NCBI GenBank assembly: GCA_003640385.1
Contig: RCAB01000003.1
Span: 310,001 to 374,000, forward strand
Source: Setaria digitata
Taxonomy: Eukaryota; Nematoda; Chromadorea; Rhabditida; Setariidae
Direction: 5' to 3'
Length of the DNA: 64,000 bases
Shown: piece by piece, positions 14,207-26,763 of the stretch
How positions within the stretch are numbered: position 1 is the first letter of the stretch
Layout of the letters: each line of letters begins with the position of its first letter
The notes under the pieces: generated by a model
Told to the model about the DNA's origin: nothing
What the model saw: the letters and a program-made list of their open reading frames with translations, nothing else
The model's database searches: none
Made by a program: the position numbers and the translations under genes

Positions 14207-17200
14207 TTACTCTGAATGTGTTAAATCCACTGGGACTGGAGCCAGCTTCGAAACTGATGAATTCGATAAAACTGGTGGTATAAAATTATTCTGATCAGAT
14301 GAATTCAACCGAGCGGAAAATAAGCCAGATGACGTTAATGTTTTATTCAACCCACCTATAAAATGAAATTTAAACCATTGAGAAAATTCAACAAACTGCA
14401 ATAGAATTCTTTTAGAACTTGCATTTATAGACTGAACAGGAAGTTCGGTCTATAAATTTAGCCAATAATAACAAACCGGAAAGACAGCGTCCGGCTTGCA
14501 AAGCAACATGCGGATTTAAAACTTCCGGTTCACCACTTTGACGACGCATATCAAGATAAACTAGTAATGAAGACAACTCTAACTCCTCGCTGTGTTGATT
14601 ACGAAGTACCACAGACCGAAAACCTAAGAAAAATAGAGATAAGAAAAAACTTCAATCACTATCATATTATTAAAAGTTATTTATGCGGTCAAAAATAGCA
14701 AATAGCGGATCTTTACTGCTTAACAGTAAAGATCCGCTCTTTTTGAGCTGTGTTGTTTAATAATATGCTGTTAAGCAAATGATCCATGACTACTTGAAGA
14801 ATCTAAAAATTTCTTGATTTTAGAAAAGAAACGCACACCTGTACGAATGCAGTCAAGTGGATATACAGCTTGTCCAATGAATGGATCTGCTTTGGGTCCC
14901 ATGAAATCACCATCCTCAACGTACAAACGAAGTAAAGCTATTTCCGGACAATATACTTTGAAACCGAATTTTTCATTCCAAACGGGATTCAAGCCGTTGG
15001 AAGCTGAACTTAAATTTGATTGAATGTGAGATCTGAATTTATAGCCTGATCGAAATAAATCTACAAACTTACCAATGGCACGCGTGCGAATAGTGATTGA
15101 ATCGGCCGGCAAACCAACAATTTCTATTGTAACGACTGGCGAACAGATACCTTTGCTTCTATCTTTCCTCGACAAATGCTGCCCAGCTATTATCTAAATT
15201 TTTTAAAATTTTGTATTTTCAAGAAATTTTAGTTTCTTTCGAAACTCTGAGACAGGTTTTAATGCTGCCAAGATTCTTTGTTCTTTGCATGTTTCAAACC
15301 CAATATATTAAAGTGAAAATTTTAAAGTCATACAAAAACAAAAACTTCGGAACCATAAAACATATGACTTAGTACAACCTCGAAAACTTTAAAAAGCAAT
15401 AAAAAAACAAAAAAAAAAAGCAATTTCGATCTCTTAAAAAATGATGCTCATTTGTCATTAAAAAATATGAAACCTTTTTGTTCAACAACACAACCAAAAA
15501 ACGCTTACATGAACAGTAAGAATGATTGGACAAGAGGTAGAAACAACTTCAGCAGCATCTGGAGAAAACATTTCATCAATCATATAGGATGGTTTCAGTA
15601 CGTATCCGCACTGACCATTAGCCATAAATTTACCCTGATTTAACTGCATCGGCTGTAGAAACATATAATACTTTATATCCAGATTCATGCAAAAAAAAGT
15701 TATAATAAATAAATGGCATCATGAGGTATTTCGTAAAGTCATAGATTTGCATAAACTTACAAATTAATAGAAAAGTGGTAAGAAAAATCGCAGTACAAAT
15801 TAAAAGTTTTCTGCAAAAAAAAAAAAAAGCAAGACTACACAGTCCCGTATCATGTAGTATGAAAAAGAAACACCTGAATCGGAACCAACTTTCCTTAGGT
15901 TTGTTGGCTATCAACCAAGCAAAACAAAACTATTGGAAAAAGGCAGTCAGTTTTATAAGAATTTTTCTGTAGTAAATATTTTCAAAAATATTAAAAAAAA
16001 AATTTACATATAAAAGTAATGGTATGAAATGGGATAGTGAAACCAATCTCTCACCCCTTAGATTCTTTCAAGTATATTGTAAGGACAACACTAACCCTGT
16101 CACCCGTTTGATAGTTCAACGCAACCATATGACATGCAGCATTCCACATCGGTACCGGATCGTAATTTGCTGAAGTGATCCGTGAACCTTGTGGATAAAC
16201 GCGTGATAACTGGCGAGAATTAAACTGAACTAAACCTCGCTCCATCAGTTTCTCGAACTTTGTTTCACTGAACGAGCACATTTCATAAAAACTGCCCTGC
16301 ACTGAAAAATTTCTGAATGCAAATCCCAAATTCTTTCTGCAATGCCACCGATAATCGCTATAATGATAGAACATTTCAGGAATGCATATATTTCTAGAAC
16401 TGTTACTTAAAATAAAAATACTCCAATGAGAACCAAAAGTATCAAAATCTGAAGAAAGGCCAGGTCCTCTCAACTTATTCAATTTCAACTCCACTTTTCT
16501 TTCTTTTAAAAGCACCATTAAAACTTATGATGGCATAACTGGATATTAGATACAAGCTTTATATTTAATTCATATATTCGACCTACTGCCCAATTCCTGG
16601 ATTTTAGATCATTCTTTTTTCCAAACCCTTAACTAGCCATTTCGTTCACCAATTAATTTATTCAATAAACATTAATTAGCGATAATATACTTGCGAAATG
16701 CGGGTTGAAGGGAACTGCTTGACAATAAACCACCAAATCAGACAATTCAGATGCTATTCGCAAATTTTTTTCTCTTGTACGCAACAAAGTATTCCGATCT
16801 GTGGCAGTCCTCGTCAGCTCAAATAGGATATTTAACCAGTCTTCTCGATCTTCACTTGAATTAGCTGCCAAGATGTATTCCTAAGAAGAAACAATTTTAA
16901 AGAATCAATTCCTTTATTAAAACCAAAATATTAGCACTTGAATGTGAGATGAGAAATTCTGAATAAAATAATATACGTTTGGATTCCAATGCGCTGAAAC
17001 TCGTCTAATTTTGAATGCAAAAGGTCGCCCAGCAACTTCAAATGGTACTTCTTCAATCAGAGAGTCAAATAAATCGATAGCTGCATAAAGGCCCAGTTCA
17101 CTCTGGAAAAGAGTAAACTTCACAAATGTGAGGATGAGACATCAGTTTTAATTCCGAAAAATTGTGCGCCATTCCCGAAGCTCAAATAACAAATATACCG

Positions 17201-20200
17201 GCTGAGTATCAGGAGTTTCCAGTTCAACAACACATCGGGAAGGAAAGAAGCCTGAATGGCTGCCATATTTGCCACGCCAGCTGTAATACACAATTGTGCA
17301 GGACCTCGACTTTGATCTGATCTATTTCGACATTTTTTCATGGCTATAGCACAACTTGAAATAAAAGTCTTTAACCTGACAAGTTTTCTTTTGAAATGAA
17401 TCCTTACCGATCGCCGTCTTTCCTCAACAATTTTATCACTGCATTTATAGGAAATGAAAGATCGCTGGAAAGGCAACCATTATATGGTTCAACAGCTCGA
17501 ACCAATATCTGAATTAAACTGGCAATTCATATCAGTTGAAAAATAGAAAATATATTGATGAAACTAAATATAAAGATCTAACAACAACACCCATCCACCC
17601 ATTCACGACATCTCACTTACTTAACAATACTTTTGAAATCTTTATGGATGGAAAAGAGAAGCACACGAAAAATGCTTTACTTTATGAACTGCTACATCAA
17701 TCCAAATGCTCCAGTCAGCCATTTTCTCACTACAGTGATACACATGTTTTTATTAAAACATTTTAACTAACCTATCTCCAACAGAGATGATGACTGAATT
17801 AAATAGAAAGAAAACAAATTCCTCACACCAGGAGCTGAGAACACCAAGGAAAAGCTGCTGATAAAAATGACAAAATCAATTCTACTACCTCTTTATCAAT
17901 ATCCTTAAGTTCCATGTAACATCCAGGTGCCGGATCGGCATTAAACGATACGTCTGCAGATTCAATAATAGCATTTTCGCTTACGGGATATTTGAGAGAT
18001 ATTCCACGAACGAATTCTCTTGTTGAGTAATATTCAACTATTTGATTTAAATTTTCAAAAACCGTCTGATTGACTACAAAGATTCGACCATCTCTTTTCA
18101 AACGATAATGCCATATTTCGCCATCAACCCTAAGAATGTATTACCAATTTTAATTTTATTAAATTAAGCACCCCCTGAAATGAATTTCTCCAACTTATAA
18201 AGAAAAAGCACGGAAGCAAGGACAAGAATCAAGTGATATGTACCTCAATGAAAGCACAAAAACGTTTCTATCACTAGAACTATAGCGTAACAAAAAAGCT
18301 CCATCCTGCTGAACCGTGTTCAGCAATTCTTCGGCACGATTTTTATCAGCTTTCCCACAGAACCACCTAAATCCAAGAATTCAATTTTTGAGAAGTTTTT
18401 TTTCTTTTTTTAAAGTTTTTTCCAACTATTTTCTTCTTCAATAATTTCTTTTCCTAATCACAAAAAAAAAAAAAAAAATCCATTCTATACGACGTGCTGG
18501 TTTTTTCGATAAAAAGGATCATTTACTGTGATGAAATTGATGAATGCACTGCTCTTAATTGAACTATAACGAATATAATATATTTAAATCAAAACTCACA
18601 GCATTCCAAGATGAGGACAAGGCTGTGGACATGGGGTGATAAGCTTCGTACTAAAATTTGGTGTCCTCAATCTCTCTTTCGTATAGTGTGATATGAGCTC
18701 ATAAAGTGTATCCATTTGCTTATTTTCCAAAAAATAATACTTTTTTTCACCATTAACCATTCTCGTACGTATTCTACAGTGATGCACCTTTCCGTTATGT
18801 CTAAAATTAATATTGCATTTTAATTTAAAAATATTAAAATCCAAACTTTCTAATTCCACTTGATGCATATCAGCTGTTTATCCACGAATTTCAGAAATAT
18901 TTTTCCAATAAATAAAGAAAAAGGAAAAAAAAAACTGTTCTATGTAGTAATTTTAAAAATCCTTACAAAAATGATAAAGAGAAGTCGCCAATGAAAATAG
19001 TAGAATCGCGAACCAAAAAAAGCCCATTTCCTTTATCTTTGTGTTCCAAAAGACGCATTCTTGCTACTTCCCGATCTGTTTTACCATGAAACCATTCTTC
19101 TGTAACATGCATCTCGTCTGGACGAACACCAAAACCCGTCGAACTTGTCAGACTATCCTGTAATAAAAATCCTATATAGAAATATTAAAGTAATATCACA
19201 CTATTTTACAAAAGGAAAAGCCTCTTCCTGAAACAAAACACATCACCTGGTTTTCATCGTCCTGCGAATTTCCGAGTGAATCTTCGTGTCTAAGAATGCT
19301 CTGATTGCTAATATTACTTTCGCATTGATCTAACATATAATATAAACGATCGGAAAACAATATAAATAAATGAGTTGACCACTCCTAAAGCTTGGTTTAA
19401 CTACTCGAAGCTAGAAAAATATAAATTATATAGAAAAACGAATCATAAGAGTAAATGACCCAGTAGATCAACTTATAGTCCCCAAACCCTTTACTGTAAA
19501 TAATGTGAGAAAAAGGCAAAGAGAGGCTTAAAAGTGTTTTTATATGAAACTGTGAAAGCTTACATCGTTTACTGAGCTTTTCAGTGATAGAATCCCTCGT
19601 CGAATAAAATTTAACGAAAGTATATCCTGTTCTTGGTCTAAAAAGAAATAAAGGGCTTGAGGATTTCACTTTCAGAAAAATCGCGAGGAAAATTAAAATT
19701 AAGCCAAGCTACACAGCATTTTATCGTAGATATTAAGAATCACTTTAGCGAAAAGAAAGAATGTCAATAAGAGTAAAACTTAGAGCAAAAAAAGTACCAG
19801 CAGGTTCAGTGAAATATAAACAAATTTGGAACCTTGGTAACTGAAAAGTTGAGTTAATAGCAGCAATTTAGCATGCCTCTGCCTTAATTTTTTTCTTTTA
19901 AAGTAGACCAAATGAATTCCATGAAATGATGAACATAAAAATGAGCAATTACGCAAAAATAAATTGTAAAGACTTCACGGTGTATCATTTGGAGGCGTTC
20001 AAAACAAGTTCATGAAAATTCACCATCATCGATTTGCTGTGCAGTGATATCTTCACTTTCTGTTGGCAATTTCTTGTGTTTTAAAATAATTTTTCGCTTT
20101 AAAGCTGCCGGAGATGGCAGGCAAGTTTCCTCACGACTGACTGGAGCTGTGAGTAAATAATCACCAAGAATTTCTCTAATTTCACGAGCAAGCAGGCGCT

Positions 20201-23200
20201 GTACTGGCACAGAACAATTATCTTCGATTGAAAGAATAACTGGAAACCTGAATTCATTTAATACTGTCTTAAAGATTTATTTTCAGATGATACTTTAGGA
20301 TCTAAGATTTTTGAAAGCTTACATGTACGAAATCGTCAAGGTAAAATAGAAGATGCCTGTTTAGCTGCCAAAGTATGAGTAAGCGCTCCATTTTTATGCA
20401 GTAAAACTTACTCGCTGTTGATAAAAGCGTAATGACGAATGGTATAAAGCACATCACGCAAGTTGATTTTACTAGTCATTGTATAACCATGATAAATAAC
20501 AATATCTTGTATTTCACCTGAACTTCTCTTTTGTCCATCCCAACAGTCAACTGGAAATATGATATCATTACTGAAAACCAATTCTGAATGCTACGCTTTC
20601 ATTACTCATTGAGTGTAGTTTTGTCCAACAGCTGGTAAATATGTTATGTTATAAAATAAGAAAGATCAGTCGATACATCTCGCTTTTATCATCCATTTCG
20701 GTTGACAACTTGTAACTGAAACTAATAAAATATCTCATACTTCCACCAAAAATTCTCTTCTAATCATTTAAGCAAACAGTAAATTATATGAATTAAATAG
20801 AAAAAACTAAACGCTCAACACATCTGCAACCCATAAGTAACGCGCGAGCATACGTGTCCAAAGATGATTCACTCTTGAGCTGGTCCCCAGTAAGATACCT
20901 AAAATTATGTTAATCAGCTGTAAGACGATATCATTCTGTGTAACTGTTTCAAATTTACTATCAAATACTATCAAGTCATCACTCATAAAATAAGAAATGT
21001 CTTAAATTTGATAAAAATCAAAATTTACGTGTTGTGTGAAGAAGCAATCCAATAGTGACTCAATGGCCGATTCATGTCATGTATAACATTCTCATTAATA
21101 GAATCCCACAGTGAATTTTCTCGAGAGAAGAGAAAATCGCAAAACTGCAAACAATATTCCTATGTACAAACCTCCATATATTGATTTCTGTCTAGAAAAA
21201 AGAGAAACACTCAAATCTGGAATTACATCCCATAAGATTTATTAAAATGATTTCAATAGATTCCACAGCAATCAGTTTGAAGATTAAATTAATAAATACA
21301 GAGCAAAAAGTCACACTTCAGAAATGCTGAGGACTGGTTCAGGAACATCCCTGTATGGATCCCATTCTTTCAAGAAACGTCGAAGAAAATCGCTGGCTCT
21401 TTCGCGTGCCATTCCTATTTCATCCTGAAAATCTCATGTCTCTGTTAAGTGAAGATTAACTATTCTTAACAATAACTGAAAACTCTTAAAGTATAATTTC
21501 CTAGATATAGAGAATTATTAACGGTAAACTGTTTTTGTCACTCACGTTTTGTTTGTCTTTATGAAACCGTAAAAAATTATTGAAGCTAACAACAGCTGCA
21601 TCATCCGAATAGGTTGCAAAATGCTCTGCGAAAAGCTGCAAAAAATGTGGAACTTTTTGCAATGTAAATATGAACGAAATATAATAAATTGACTGTTAAG
21701 GAGTTCCGAAAGGTCGGCGAAATACTATTAGGGTTTGATAGTAGCCTGGAAAGAACGAAGTAACGAAATTAAGGTAAACTGAAACAGATGAGCAAGTCTC
21801 AGCTCTAACGTTTCGAACATATTGGAGACAATGAGAAAAACTATGAGATAGAATGTGAAAGTTTCGAGAAAAGCTACCTGAGCACAAAAAAATAAAGTAA
21901 CTACATGAACACTGAAGAAAACGAGATTTTACGACTTACAGAATTATCGTGCAAAAGTTTGCGATAAGCATTTGCGAAAGCATCATAATACATTGTTTCC
22001 TAAAACAAACCAATAATGATGCAGCGATGAAGAACGCATATCGATAAATTAAGCCTGACGAAAACTTTTACGAATATCTTGCGATTAGAAAGAATGTTCC
22101 AGTTCGAAATTAAGAGTGTATATTCAAGTCAATGGATAGAAAACCATTATAAGAACAGTTACTTTAGCACAGAATAACTTACTTCGCAAACTTCCTGTAA
22201 CTGCTTTGACTGCACTTTGTGTTGCAAACTTGTCTGTACAAATGGTTTCATATGCTTTATCGACACGCTGTAAACTGACTATAAAGAAGCCGTTATACGA
22301 GTAGAACCCTATTATAAAAAATTGCAGTGAAAATTTTTTTAGAAACATTTTAATATATAATTTAGTAACATAGCCTATGATTTTAAGCTAACTCAAAAAT
22401 GCCCTCAGAACAGCTTTTTTTTTGCAACGGAGACAAATAATACTATGAATTCATAACCCGCATGACATAATCAGAACACATCTAAAATCAGCAAACTGCT
22501 TCCATATTTCGAAATAGAGCAACGCTGAAACATGCTGCTGCTGACCCAAACGATAATAGGAATAGGAAGAGCATAAATTCGAGTGTTAAAATTTAGTCTT
22601 ACCAAGGGTTTTCGAGCGAGTAACCGGTGATATTATAAAATTCTTTTCTGAGCCATCGTTCAACCAGCAGTGTATGGCAAGCAGAAATTGTATCAATCAT
22701 TAAGTAGCGGACACCTTGACACCACATCCGACACAAATCTTCTGTATCAACTAAAGAAACTGGTCTTTTCTTTTTTTTTTTTTTTTTTTTTTTAAACAAA
22801 TCCAAACATCTATCAGTGAAACATTCCATCTATAAAGAATTTGCCATAACAAAAAAAAAGGCTCTGACATTCTGACATCAGTTATCCTCTCATAACCTAG
22901 GTTTCAAAAACTGAGATCAAGTTTTTCAGAAAAAATTCGAAACAAATGAAATATTAGTGTAGAGATGATTTCCAGCTTACACTTGCCGTAATTTTATTGC
23001 TGGTCACCAATGCTTACTAGTCTATTCTGCATGTTGTCTAAAGCATCTTCTCTCTCATAACCAAGGTTTCAAAAATTCATTTCTTTTTAAAAATAAGGCG
23101 TCAAATTAAAAGACCTTTTTTTATCTACCATATCATCGATATTTTACTATATTTCTATTATCGCAAAATGTGCATACTTACACAATAAAATCCAGTACCG

Positions 23201-24314
23201 CAGATTGAAACTGGTCCCATAACTTAGAACTAATATTCTAGCAGCATCAAATTGCTTGATTTCTTTGTCTTTCTCCCATTTGTCGCCGATTCTGATCTTT
23301 CGCAATTTGAAATCAAGTGTATGCACTTCCTTCACTATCCGCAGATCTAACCGTAACGTTTTACTACTACCCTAAAAAGCATAAATTTACGATAAAGCCA
23401 ACCTTACAAGTAAGGAATTTATTCTTTGTAAAAGTTGGCTGCTTATTTATTTCAGAGATTACGAAGAATATTGAAACTATCAACAAAATATTCTCATATT
23501 ACTGAGATTACGTTAGCTGTTCATTCAATTTCTTTTGGGTTAGTTTCATTTTCCAGTTCGAGACATTTTATTTATTCCTAACTTTTTAAACAGTTCCATA
23601 AATATAAATCAAAATATGCATCAAGATTTTCATACTACTAAAACTGTAAAATATAATAAATATCAGTTGGAGTTCTAAACATCTGAAGTCGAATACTTCA
23701 AATAGATACGAGCCTGAAAGAAGCACACTACCGAAGCAAGTAAACTAATAAAGAATGTAGAAAATCTCTAGCCTCATATCTTTAACCTTGTCAAAATTAT
23801 CCAACTTTGACAAAAACAGCTGTCTCGTTTCACGATTGTATGTAAGCCTTTTTTGTGTTGGATCCCGCCGCTTTAGGAGTAAAAGTTTATAAACGTTATG
23901 ACCTGAAAGGTCAACTGCTTATCACTAATTATCTCACAAACATCGTTAATAAAAAAAAAAATGGAAGTAAAACGTTTATATCATGGCATCTCAAAATAAT
24001 TTTCTCAAATAAGAGTCTACTGCTTTACGAAATCCATAACATCAGCGCTATTATGGGATTACAAAAGTACAACCTCTCGCCGTGACAAGTTGCTAAGGAT
24101 GAAAAAATATTTACATTAATCTACCGTTAGAGTTCTGAATTTATCATCAGATATTTCAAATGGAGAGATTACCCATTTCCATTGCATGGAAAACTTTTTC
24201 CATTTCGAATTCCATTGAACGCGACGCTACCAACGAACTGGTTGCGAACATCGAGACAGATAACCCAGTTCGTTGGGATGCTAATACCGAATCTCCTGGG
24301 TTTTGAGAGCACAT
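14207..24314 (-). CDS. plc-3: Phospholipase C gamma (plc-3 orthologue)
   Basis: Membrane enzyme that hydrolyses PIP2 to IP3 and diacylglycerol downstream of tyrosine kinases. Twenty-six exons join in phase to about 1,274 aa (human PLCG1 is 1,290): 24314-24173, 23902-23787, 23371-23199, 22764-22603, 22267-22183, 21999-21940, 21635-21546, 21424-21317, 21144-21029, 20898-20813, 20550-20412, 20247-20024, 19329-19247, 19157-18967, 18800-18600, 18366-18244, 18129-17889, 17508-17408, 17280-17199, 17102-16977, 16880-16691, 16301-16096, 15652-15509, 15178-14839, 14623-14477, 14355-14207. Order: PH (about 15-185), EF hands, X domain with catalytic His349 (ASSHNT) and His400 (IYHGY), N-SH2 (FLVRDS, Arg578), C-SH2 (FLLRYSSS, Arg686), SH3 (781-838), second half of the split PH domain, Y domain (from about 928, [19 protein letters not shown]) and C2 (NGLNPVW). 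The start is either 24314 or the in-frame ATG at 24215, which is closer to the usual family N-terminus. The joints at 22764, 15178 and the last two exons are less certain. Confidence 0.93.
14704..14738. repeat. 15-bp perfect hairpin in a plc-3 intron
   Basis: AGCGGATCTTTACTG at 14704-14718 pairs perfectly with 14724-14738 around a 5-nt loop (CTTAA). It lies inside the 215-nt intron between the two exons that split the end of the C2 domain. On the plus strand it is followed by a T-run, but this is a eukaryotic intron on the other strand, so no terminator is implied. Confidence 0.8.
22771..22793. repeat. T23 homopolymer (A23 on coding strand) at a plc-3 3' splice site
   Basis: An uninterrupted run of 23 T on the plus strand lies immediately upstream, in transcript sense, of the plc-3 exon starting at 22764. 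The intron therefore ends in poly(A) followed by GAAAAG instead of a pyrimidine tract and CAG. Confidence 0.85.
22887..23075. repeat. 24-bp direct repeats flanking a repeated segment in a plc-3 intron
   Basis: CTCTCATAACC(T/A)AGG... occurs at 22887-22910 and again at 23052-23075, with 23 of 24 bases identical. The 141 bp between them contains the segment 22921-23029, which reappears inverted at 27101-27210. This suggests a mobile or duplicated unit, though the direct repeats are longer than a usual target-site duplication. Confidence 0.6.
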
Positions 24315-24367
24315 TTCTGCCCCTTTCCAAGAATATTCATCTACTGTACTACACACGAGCTTTCACT

Positions 24368-24380
24368 TCACATTTCAGCC
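24368..24380 (-). promoter_or_regulatory. Candidate trans-splice acceptor and AUG-stop of plc-3
   Basis: Reading leftward, a TTTTCTTAG acceptor ends at 24380. It is followed after six bases by ATGTGA, an AUG directly followed by a stop codon (24373-24368), about 55 nt upstream of the first in-frame plc-3 ATG. If a spliced leader is added here, as is usual in nematodes, the mRNA would carry a minimal start-stop element. This is inferred from sequence only. Confidence 0.3.
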
Positions 24381-25476
24381 TAAGAAAACCACACTGAAAG
24401 ATATTTAAAACAAATCAAAGAAACAAACTGAAAGATCTTTGAAGAGATATACACAATCCATGAATCTGGAAGTTATGATTTTTACTAGATCGTAAGCCAT
24501 AATACATATATTAGTTTCATCTAAAGAATCAAAATTCAATTTTCCCCGAAAGCTAACTTCACACGGAACAAATCCGATTTTGTCGGATACAGTGCTAAGC
24601 AGAAGTCTGAATACTTAAGAGCTTTCCGTAATCAAATTAAGCACTAAAACCCCCCATATCCATTGCTTTCTAATATGTCGGCATAATTATTTAACTATAA
24701 AAAAATTTACGCACGAATTTTCGAAATCAAAATTTTGTGACTTGACATTTGCGATTTCCTGGTTCAAGTTTGAAAACTCATTTGTAACACTTTTTGTCAA
24801 TATTAATCGAATTACATTGTAAAATATAAATTCAAAAACTACGCAGCTAAATTAATTCGGTACTAATGACGAGATGATGTTCAGTGACAACTAAAACAGA
24901 TAAAATCCGTGTGGACGTTATTTCTAAGCAAAAAAAAAAGACGCACCAGCAAACCGGAAGGGTAAAAGATAAAGAATAAAAAATGAAAAGGAATTTTTCC
25001 TTTATTTTTCAAATATAATTCAAAATTATGCAGTTCTTTACAATATGAGAAAAACAGCTATCCAGCTGAAAGTTTACCACATTCCGAGTTTACTGACGAA
25101 AACACAGCAAGGTTCACTGTCCAATCAATATTTTGATGCTTTAAATTCTATCTGGCAGTGATAAACTTAAGTAGTAAAACTGCAATTAATTTTGGAAAAT
25201 ACAGGTATGGTCTGTTCACTACATAGCAATATTCTAAATGTTATCGAGTGGAGCATACCGGTTCTTTTCTCCACTGCGCAGAAATTTCCAAAACTCTCAA
25301 AATCTCCGTGATTACCAGCAAGCATCAGCGTCCAGAAAATTACTGATTGCTTTCGAAGATGTAATATCCAACCTTTGAAAAATTATAAGCAAGCGTAGGA
25401 ACAGCAACAAATTTTTGTTCAAACCAATATCATCCTTCTATGTAACTTGACAGTGATAACTAAAATCAGTGACATG

Positions 25477-25551
25477 CAATAATAATAATAATGATTATAA
25501 TAATAATAGTAATAGTAATAATAATAATACTTCAAGTAATAATAGTAATAT
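25477..25551. repeat. TAA trinucleotide microsatellite
   Basis: Imperfect (AAT/TAA)n array interrupted by ATG and GTA variants. It lies in intergenic DNA. Confidence 0.9.
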
Positions 25552-26314
25552 TCACTACTTCAATTCGTTAACTGGATTAATTTTTGATCTACCTAGTTAA
25601 GAAACTAACTTGTTTCAGCTTACTAATAGTACTTCGAAATGTTAAATGCTCAAGATAGCAACAATTTTTGTATTACTTAATTGGCACTCAGGATTGCCGG
25701 ATGCTTTCCGAGTACTTTTGACTACCACTGTGATGTGTTTTCATTTGAAACATGAAAACTTAAAATATCCGTTGGAAAAGGGTCACAGATTAAATTATAA
25801 TTTGAATCTTGTCATATAGGAACAAGATTAAACTCTGGATTTTTTTGGAAATCACACCTGTCTTTTCATCGCTTTTAAGCATTATTTTCTGACTGGCTTT
25901 TGTTGCGTAAAATTCTTATATAAATTTAAATACAAAGTAAAGTCAAAAAGAATTTTTCTCTTCAAGAGGACTTGCCAATTCCGTCTTCAGTCTAAATGCT
26001 AATTAACTTACAACGTCTCCTTCACTGAACTGCTATTAGCTCGGAGATGAAAAAAAAATTAAAATGGGAGTTATCATTAAATCCACAGCCCTTCATCAAA
26101 CAGCAACGACGACTGTTGAGAAGTTAGAAGCGTAAGTGGAAGGAAGTGCCTGCCTAGCAAAAAGTCTCACCAACGTCAAGACCTCCGCTTAGCGTCTTCT
26201 TGCTCAGCACACTATTTTCCGCAAATCTCCTCCACGCCCCAGCAGAAGTGCCGAAAATTCGTCCAAGCACTCCCAAAACAAGGAAAATGAGCGAAGGCGA
26301 CGAGTGGGCTCCCG

Positions 26315-26391
26315 CGCCATTCACAAGCGTCCCCGCAGTAGCGGTAGTATAGGATGATGACTGTCGTTGCGGGATTCAAACAAGTTCGAAA
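26315..26391. repeat. 77-bp dispersed repeat, copy A
   Basis: This aligns without gaps to 26687-26763, with about ten differences that are mostly transitions. The core GGATGATGACTGTCGTTGC is identical. It sits in the GC-richer part of the intergenic region. Read on the minus strand, both copies stay open and share the peptide CLNPATTVIILYY followed by YCGDA, so it may derive from a coding element. Confidence 0.75.
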
Positions 26392-26686
26392 GCTGGCCAC
26401 TGGTGTTTTTTCCGTTGACTGTTTCCATAACTTGTTTATTTTTTTAAATGATTTTGTGAAAGTGTCTGAAAAGAATTTATTAATATTAACATTTCTTTAA
26501 AAAGCGCCAGTTGATTAGTGGGCCTTATCAAAATGTGGTATTTCTTAATTTGCAACAACCTCAGTGGGTCCGTAAATCCTTGCTAAAAAGCTTGACATGT
26601 GCAACTCACCGACGATGGAATTTTATGAGTTACAATCTTTCCGAAAACTGAAAATATAATAAATCCGATGCATTCTTCTAAATGAT

Positions 26687-26763
26687 CGCCATCCACGAGC
26701 ATCCCCGCAGTAGCAGTAGTACAGGATGATGACTGTCGTTGCAGGATTCAAACAGGCTCGAGA
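26687..26763. repeat. 77-bp dispersed repeat, copy B
   Basis: Second copy of the unit at 26315-26391, in the same orientation, 295 bp further right. Several of the differences are synonymous in the shared minus-strand frame. Sequence on either side is unrelated between the copies. Confidence 0.75.

Noticed and set aside
14719..14745. Hairpin followed by T-run resembling a bacterial terminator
   Set aside because: It sits within an intron of a nuclear gene transcribed from the other strand.
17120..17476. 118-codon minus-strand frame over the plc-3 SH3 exons
   Set aside because: It crosses two real exons and an intron in the wrong frame. The spliced frame gives a canonical SH3 (VRAVEPYNG ... 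[15 protein letters not shown]).
22124..22348. A 74-codon open frame on the minus strand over a plc-3 exon
   Set aside because: The frame that continues the PLC-gamma EF-hand region and fits both splice phases is a different one ([14 protein letters not shown]). The longer frame is a shadow.
26212..26400. Possible small protein gene with a second copy at 26623-26805
   Set aside because: Only the 77-bp repeat core is shared and the rest of each frame is unrelated, so it is reported as a repeat, not a gene.
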